64,000 nucleotides of DNA from Bin87 sp963665395 (GTDB lineage Bacteria; Chloroflexota; Dehalococcoidia; Lucifugimonadales; UBA3495): NCBI GenBank assembly GCA_963665395.2, contig OY762251.1, positions 2,542,001 to 2,606,000 on the forward strand, in the 5' to 3' direction. Every line of letters begins with the position of its first letter. The stretch's first letter is position 1. The position numbers and the translations under genes are program-made. Positions 59,186-64,000 of this stretch are shown piece by piece. Below the pieces are notes generated by a model. It worked only from the letters and a program-made list of their open reading frames with translations, had not been told where the DNA came from and made no database searches.

Positions 59186-60169
59186 TAACTACCTGGAACC
59201 TGTCAGGGTATTTCGGGAAGGAAAGCTGGGGTTGCGTCTGTACTGGAGCTATGACGAAAGCGAAAGCTCCCAAGCCACCCCGCCCGAAGCGAGCCGGGCC
59301 GGCCACCAAGACCAATCCCACCACCGGCGGGTTCCGGATCTCCGGCGAGCTGTGGGAGGTGTTGGCGCCCTTGATCCCGGAGCGCGTGAACACCCATCGG
59401 TTTGGCGGCGGTCGGCCCCGGGTGCCCGACCGCACCTGTGCCAATGGCATCTTTTACGTGCTGCGCACCGGCTGCCAGTGGAAAGCCCTGGACGCCACCG
59501 GCATCTGTTCTGGTTCCACCGCCCATTTGCGCTTTCAAGAATGGGTTGCCGCCGGCGTGTTTCTGGAGCTGTGGCGGGTAGGGCTGGAACGCTATGACGA
59601 ATTGAAAGGTCTGGACTGGAGTTGGGTGAGCCTGGACGGGGCCATGACCAAAGCGCCCCTGAGCGGGGAAAAAACCGGCGCCAATCCCACCGACCGGGGC
59701 AAGCGGGGCGTCAAACGTAGCCTGCTGACCGAAGCGGCGGGCATTCCCGTGGGCTTGGCCGTGGACGGGGCCAACCGCCATGACATGAAGCTGGTGCGGG
59801 CCACGGTGGACAGTGTGCCCGTGCCACGGCCCGAACCTAGCCCAGCCCAGCCCCAGGGTATGTGCCTGGACAAGAGCCTGCCCCGTACTTGATACGGGGG
59901 ATACGACTTTGACGAAGTGCGTCGCACCCTGGAGGAGTTCGGTTTCACCGCCCACATCCGCAGCCGCGGCGAGGAGGCCAAGGCCATCAAGCGGGAGGCC
60001 GGGTTCAAGGCCCGGCGTTGGGTGGTGGAACGCACTCATGGCTGGCTGAACCGATTTCGGCGGATCCTGGTCCGTTGGGACAAATACCCCGAGAACTACA
60101 TCGCTTTTCTTCATTTCGCCTGCGCCCTCGTCGCCCTCAGAGCCGCTGGGTTATTAGGATAGGCCCTTA
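59170..60169 (+). mobile_element. IS5-family insertion sequence (about 1.0 kb)
   Basis: Left terminal repeat TAAGAGCCTATCCTAATAAC (59170-59189), right end (60150-60169) its reverse complement with one mismatch. Encloses one DDE transposase gene. Target duplication not clear beyond TA/TAA. Inserted between the HNH gene and an older IS66 remnant. Confidence 0.88.
59251..60162 (+). pseudogene. IS5-type transposase interrupted by an in-frame hairpin stop
   Basis: About 300 codons. WVSLDGAMTKAPLSGEKTGA and VGLAVDGANRHDMKLVRATV carry the first two Asp of the DDE triad; the third region is after the break. At 59881-59899 the palindrome CCCCGTACTTGATACGGGG brings an in-frame TGA (59890-59892). Downstream the same frame resumes as YDFDEVRRTLEEFGFTAHIR to 60162. 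An intact relative would read MCLDKG-YDFDEV. Recovered only by readthrough or loss of the insert. Confidence 0.88.
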
Positions 60170-60439
60170 ATCGCACAAGCCAGGCTGTGCCGACGCATTG
60201 AGCACCACATCAAAGAACTCTTCGTCTTCGTGGCCCAACCGGAAACCCCACCAGACAACAACGCCGCCGAGCGCAGCTTGCGTCATCTGGTGGTCAGCCG
60301 CAAGGTCAGCGGCGGAACCCGCTCACCGCGGGGAACTGAGACCAAGATGACCCCGGCGTCAGCCTTCGGCGCTTGGCGGGCGCAAGGACTCAACCCTCGC
60401 TCTGCTTGCCGACAACTGCTCATTTCCCCTCAATTCTGA
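60170..60439 (+). pseudogene. IS66-type transposase, C-terminal remnant
   Basis: Frame LCRRIEHHIKELFVFVAQPE, then PPDNNAAERSLRHLVVSRKV and SGGTRSPRGTETKM is the IS66 (TnpC) C-terminus. The rest of the gene is missing upstream, where the IS5 element now sits. Confidence 0.85.
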
Positions 60440-60455
60440 ACAGTTACAGTAGAGC

Positions 60456-61223
60456 ATGAAGCTGATTTCATGGAACGTGAACGGCATCCGGGCAGCTCAC
60501 AAAAAGGGGTTCCTGGAGTGGTTTCAGGAGGAGCAGCCCGACGTGCTGTGCCTCCAGGAAACCAAGGCCCACGAGTCCCAGTTGCCCGCCGCCCTGAAGC
60601 AGGTGGAGGGTTATTCCAGCTGGTTCACCACTCCGGAGCGCAAGGGCTACAGCGGCGTGGGCCTCTACACCCGCGAAGGACATGAACCCCGCAGCGTCAG
60701 CTTCGGCCTGGGCGTGGAGCGGTTCGACAGCGAGGGGCGCACCATCGTCGCCGACTTCGATGATTTCGTGTTCCTGGGCGTCTATTTCCCCAACGGCAAG
60801 CAGTCCGCCGAGCGTCTGCGTTACAAGATGGAGTTCTACGACGCCTTCCTGGAGTACGTGGACCGGCTGCGACGGGAAGGCCGCAGCGTGATTGCGTGCG
60901 GCGACGTAAATACCGCCCACAAGGAAATCGACCTCGCCCGGCCCAAGGCCAACGAGAAGATTTCCGGCTTCCTCCCGGAGGAACGGGCCTGGATGGACAC
61001 CTTCCTGGAACACGGGTACATCGACACCTTTCGCCGGTTCAACCAGGAGCCGCACAACTACAGTTGGTGGAACCAGGTGACCCGCGCGCGGGAACGGAAC
61101 GTGGGCTGGCGCATCGACTACTTCTTCACCGACAGCGATTTCGCCTCGAACCTGACCGATGCCTTCATACTGCCCGACGTGATGGGATCCGATCACTGCC
61201 CCGTCGGCATCGAAATTTCCTGA
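60456..61223 (+). CDS. xthA: Exodeoxyribonuclease III
   Basis: 255 residues. MKLISWNVNGIRAAHKKGFL, LCLQETKAHESQLPAAL, GDVNTAHKEIDLARP and VMGSDHCPVGIEI give the catalytic Glu, Asp, Asn and His. AP-endonuclease and 3'-5' exonuclease in base-excision repair. The 3' end overlaps the convergent SDR gene by 31 bases. Confidence 0.95.
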   Translation: MKLISWNVNGIRAAHKKGFLEWFQEEQPDVLCLQETKAHESQLPAALKQVEGYSSWFTTPERKGYSGVGLYTREGHEPRSVSFGLGVERFDSEGRTIVADFDDFVFLGVYFPNGKQSAERLRYKMEFYDAFLEYVDRLRREGRSVIACGDVNTAHKEIDLARPKANEKISGFLPEERAWMDTFLEHGYIDTFRRFNQEPHNYSWWNQVTRARERNVGWRIDYFFTDSDFASNLTDAFILPDVMGSDHCPVGIEIS

Positions 61224-62065
61224 GTTTCCCCGTTAGTAAGGGACACGCTCATATCCCACAGCCGGGCAGCCAGCTCTGCATCGTAGCTAATGCTGGAAGA
61301 CGGCGCGGGGCGGCAGTCCACGAAATATTTGCCGGTGACGCTCTCCACTTCGGGCGATACGGCCAGGTACACCGGCGTCTCTGCTCCCTGGTCCGGGGCA
61401 ATGCCGCGAACTCCGATGAAGAAATTGACCACGCGACCCAGCAACCCATTGTTGCGGGCGATGTTGGTCTGCACCAGACCGGGATGCAGAGCATTTACCG
61501 TGACATTCTCGCCTTCCAGACGCCGCGCGAGCTCGTAGGTGAAGAGGATGTTGCAGAGCTTGGAACGTTTGTAGGCTGAATATCCCCCATTGCCTGAAGG
61601 CTTGGGCAGGTCTTCCAGCCGGAACCGGCCCGGCGATTCATGGGCGCGCGAGGATACGTTGATAATCCGGGCTTGTGGCGCTTTCCGCAGCTGTTCGAGC
61701 AGCAGGCCGGTCAGCAGGAAGTAGCTCAGGTGGTTCAGCGCGAAGGTCATCTCGATACCTTCAACGCTGCTCCGGTCAGACAGGAAGATGGCCCCGGCAT
61801 TGTTCAGCAGCACGTCCAGGTGAGGCAACAGTTCCATCGCCTCGGCGGCCGCGCGACGCACCTCACGTTGGGACGAAAGGTCGGCCAACAGGTACTCAAC
61901 TGCCGGGTTGTCCGTATCGGCGATGATCTGCTGCACTGCGGCTTCGGTCTTGGCGGAGTTGCGACCTACGATGACCACCCTGGCGCCCATACGGGCCAGT
62001 CGGCGGGCGGCCGCGTAGCCGATGCCGTCGCTGCCTCCGGTTATGAGGCAGATTTTGCCTTGCAT
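61193..62065 (-). CDS. SDR-family oxidoreductase (retinol-dehydrogenase-like)
   Basis: About 290 residues. CLITGGSDGIGYAAARRLAR dinucleotide motif, LLNNAGAIF, NVSSRAHE, YSAYKRSKLCNILFTYELAR with catalytic Tyr-x3-Lys, and NALHPGLVQT. The gene start abuts the hairpin repeat at 62075-62168, whose last bases offer an in-frame ATG (62080). MQGK at 62065 follows CAGGTG and is preferred. Confidence 0.9.
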   Translation of the reverse strand: MQGKICLITGGSDGIGYAAARRLARMGARVVIVGRNSAKTEAAVQQIIADTDNPAVEYLLADLSSQREVRRAAAEAMELLPHLDVLLNNAGAIFLSDRSSVEGIEMTFALNHLSYFLLTGLLLEQLRKAPQARIINVSSRAHESPGRFRLEDLPKPSGNGGYSAYKRSKLCNILFTYELARRLEGENVTVNALHPGLVQTNIARNNGLLGRVVNFFIGVRGIAPDQGAETPVYLAVSPEVESVTGKYFVDCRPAPSSSISYDAELAARLWDMSVSLTNGETQEISMPTGQ

Positions 62066-62074
62066 CACCTGAAC

Positions 62075-62168
62075 TGTCATTGCGAGCGCAGCGCGGCAAT
62101 CTCGTTGCCGGAGGAGTCGTCGCTCAATTCAGCGAGATTGCCACGTCGCTGCGCTCCTCGCAATGACA
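62075..62168. repeat. TCATTGCGAG inverted repeat (hairpin)
   Basis: TGTCATTGCGAGCGCAGCGC and its near reverse complement around a centre of about 30 bases. Lies in the divergent gap between the SDR and the gene ending at 62189 and displaces the SDR upstream region. No CAGGG ends or target duplication found. Confidence 0.85.
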
Positions 62169-62188
62169 AAGTGGGTACGCATGAGGCG

Positions 62189-62995
62189 TCAGTTGGGCGC
62201 ACGGTTGCCCTCGGTTCCGCCCAGGTCATGCTGGACGACTGACAGCGATACGGTAAGGCTGTCCGTAATATCCGGTCTGGTGGCCTCGGCGGCGCCGCGC
62301 TCGGCTGCCTTCTCCAGTGAGGATAGTTTTTCACCGGAGGGCGGAGTCGCCATCTGGACGGTCACGACGATTTCAATGGCGTCGCTGTCGTAATAGGTCA
62401 CGCTGTCCTGTACACCGTCCTCTACCATGACCGCGAGATGCGCTCCGACTACCGCTGCATCCGCCTCCCTCTTGGTGAACCCTGGGTATCTGCCTGCTTG
62501 TAGGCTGATTTCAACGCCTGGGTTTTCGGACTTGAATTTGTCGATGGCATTCCGGGCGTTGCCGGAAATTGAACCCGAAAACTTGATCCAGGCCGATAAC
62601 CTGCCGGTTTTGCCGGCATCAACGACGCTGTCGGGGTCGTCGTCCTCAATGGCCGTTACCATCATCGAGAAGTCGTCGCCCCAGGCATAACGCGCGATGG
62701 ACTCCTCGAGCGTGATGCCATACTGGTTCGCGATGAATTGCAGGTCGTCCAATTCAGCGGGGCTGTTGATGCTGGCGCGTTGGCGCATCAGCGCAGCCGC
62801 TTCGTGGGGGGTCAACGTCGCCATGTTGTGGTGGCTTGCCACCGTTTCGCCGTCGCGGCCAAGGGCGGCCGCCATCGCCACGATTACGACCACCACCGCG
62901 ATCACGCCCAGAATGCCGCCGCCGTAGGCGAGCCACATGTACCAGCGGGTCCAACGATTTTTGGGTGAGCCGCGTCGCTCAGGCTCGGTCATCAT
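62189..62995 (-). CDS. Single-pass membrane protein of unknown function
   Basis: 268 residues. Cytoplasmic basic N-terminus, one helix (LAYGGGILGVIAVVVVIVAM) and a large exported domain with NMATLTPHEAAALMRQRASI and VEISLQAGRYPGFTKREADA. No known family. Start at 62995 (SD GGAGG at 63003-62999). Ends 23 bases beyond the hairpin. Confidence 0.65.
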   Translation of the reverse strand: MMTEPERRGSPKNRWTRWYMWLAYGGGILGVIAVVVVIVAMAAALGRDGETVASHHNMATLTPHEAAALMRQRASINSPAELDDLQFIANQYGITLEESIARYAWGDDFSMMVTAIEDDDPDSVVDAGKTGRLSAWIKFSGSISGNARNAIDKFKSENPGVEISLQAGRYPGFTKREADAAVVGAHLAVMVEDGVQDSVTYYDSDAIEIVVTVQMATPPSGEKLSSLEKAAERGAAEATRPDITDSLTVSLSVVQHDLGGTEGNRAPN

Positions 62996-63100
62996 CGGGG
63001 AGCCTCCTGCGGGACGGCGGCCCGGGTGGAAGCCAACTCGCCCAGGGGATGGGCGCTCTGGTGGGCGCCCGTGGGAGCCAGCATCACCGGCATAGGGAAA

Positions 63101-64000
63101 CTACAGGGCATGCAACGCCGGTATGACCTCGCGGCCCACCAGGTCGATATGCTCCAGCACCTCGGCCTGGGACATCTCCGGGTAGAACAGCCGCAGCGCC
63201 ACGTCGGTAAATCCCATTTCGTGATAGGCGGCAATCTGCGCGACGCATTCCTCGGGGCTGCCCACCAGGAAGGTGTCATCCATCAGCGTTTCCAGGTCGC
63301 CGGTCACCTTGCGGGTCAGCTCGTCGTCTGTGCCGTGGAGGCCGTGATAGGCATAGACTTCGTACTTCTTGGCGAAGTTGGCCCGGGCCCGTTCCAGCGC
63401 CTCTTCGTGGGTCGGGGCGCAGAAAAACTCGCGCACGATGACCATGTCCTCGGGAACGTCGTGGCCGTGGGTCTCCAGGGTCTGGTGGTACAGGGAGATC
63501 TGGTGGCGGATGGTGGCGTTGGACTGGGCGGGACCGACGTAAAGAATGTCGCCGCCCCGGCCGACCCGGCGCACCGCCGGATCGCTCATCGCGGCCTGCC
63601 AGACCTTGGGGTGGGGCTGCTGGTAGGGCCGGGCGGTGGGCCGCGCCCCGGTTACGTTGTAGTAGCGGCCATGGTGGGTCACCTCATCGTCAGTCCACAG
63701 CCGGCGCATCAGGCCGAGAGCCTCGGTACAGCGGGCGCCGCGCTGGGACATCCGCGTTCCGAAGGCTTCGCACTCCTCCGGCCGGTAGCCTAGCCCGATG
63801 CCGAGGATGAAACGCCCTTCCGCGATGTGGTCCAGGGTAGCCACCTGCTCGGCCACTTCCACCGGATTCAGCAACGGCAGCAACAGGACCGAGGTAGCCA
63901 ACTTCATGTCTCCCGGCTCGGCGGCCAGCCGCGCCAGCACCGGCCAGGGCTGGAAGTGCTGGAAGGGATCGATCAGATAGTGGTGCGCCCAGCAATAAAT
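63101..64000 (-). CDS. LLM-class F420-dependent oxidoreductase (cut by right edge)
   Basis: The frame runs on past the window edge; 300 codons are visible. LHAEMKL-type strand LATSVLLLPLLNPVEVAEQV, FILGIGLGYRPEECEAFGTR, RLWTDDEVTHHGRYYNVTGA and LVGSPEECVAQIAAYHEMGF are luciferase-like monooxygenase features of the F420 subgroup. Uses F420, which cofE at 41833 helps to make. Substrate unknown. Confidence 0.88.
   Translation of the reverse strand: MYCWAHHYLIDPFQHFQPWPVLARLAAEPGDMKLATSVLLLPLLNPVEVAEQVATLDHIAEGRFILGIGLGYRPEECEAFGTRMSQRGARCTEALGLMRRLWTDDEVTHHGRYYNVTGARPTARPYQQPHPKVWQAAMSDPAVRRVGRGGDILYVGPAQSNATIRHQISLYHQTLETHGHDVPEDMVIVREFFCAPTHEEALERARANFAKKYEVYAYHGLHGTDDELTRKVTGDLETLMDDTFLVGSPEECVAQIAAYHEMGFTDVALRLFYPEMSQAEVLEHIDLVGREVIPALHAL

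Overview
The window looks like a chromosomal segment of a free-living or host-associated bacterium of the Chloroflexota (SAR202/Dehalococcoidia-like). This placement is inferred from gene content and style, not from a marker gene: an F420 pathway gene (cofE) with an F420-type luciferase-like oxidoreductase, CaiB/BaiF transferase, molybdenum hydroxylase, several Uma2 nucleases, DUF1800/DUF1501 proteins and many short dispersed repeats in GC-rich DNA. No rRNA, tRNA or CRISPR array was seen.

Layout. 0-6.7 kb: Fur-family regulator (cut by the left edge), methyltransferase, SDR, and a modCBA molybdate transporter. 6.6-7.5 kb: VapBC-like pair and a MITE. 7.6-12.9 kb: a GMC oxidoreductase / DUF1800 / NHL propeller / DUF1501 cluster. 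13-17.2 kb: an accessory island (HigBA, a PD-(D/E)XK-like protein, a PLD nuclease coupled to a small acidic protein, two PaREP1/HEPN-like genes) that runs by a 4-base overlap into 17.2-21.2 kb, a split B12-dependent acyl-CoA mutase with 2-hydroxyisobutyryl-CoA-mutase-like residues followed by a PaaK-type CoA ligase. 22-25 kb: MBL hydrolase, a second PaREP1-like pair and a CaiB transferase. 25.3-32.3 kb: a three-subunit Mo hydroxylase whose medium and small subunit genes are separated from the large subunit gene by 3.3 kb of opposite-strand accessory genes (membrane-linked Mrr-like nuclease, tail-anchored coiled-coil protein, DUF5615/DUF433 pair). 32.3-35.8 kb: GIY-YIG protein and a tandemly duplicated three-gene cassette (unknown protein, HEPN, GNAT), the second HEPN copy broken. 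35.8-45.2 kb: cytochrome c lipoprotein, MoaD-like protein, three Uma2 proteins, NUDIX and GNAT, hisA and hisH split by a two-gene module, cobalamin adenosyltransferase, cofE, dinB. 45.9-53 kb: four MFS transporters, two with a convergent small basic protein of a shared type. 53-58.8 kb: class III aminotransferase, small membrane proteins, two dienelactone hydrolases around an MBL protein. 58.9-64 kb: HNH, an IS5-type element with an in-frame stop, IS66 remnant, xthA, SDR, and a partial LLM oxidoreductase.

Functional links: ModABC, the MoaD-like protein and the Mo hydroxylase form a molybdenum axis. The cobalamin adenosyltransferase can feed the B12 mutase, and CofE can feed the LLM enzyme. 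A recurring theme is small two-gene modules lodged between or fused by overlap to metabolic genes.

The most distinctive non-coding signal is a layered repeat economy. Dispersed repeats with TCATTGCGAG, CGTCATTCCGGCG and CTTCGACAAGCTCAGGATGAG cores are, in several cases, the interior of MITEs with inverted termini and 9-10 bp target duplications. Even smaller palindromes (15-19 bp) sit inside those repeats and inside a transposase gene. A separate 28-bp palindrome recurs at gene borders and supplies the hisA stop codon.
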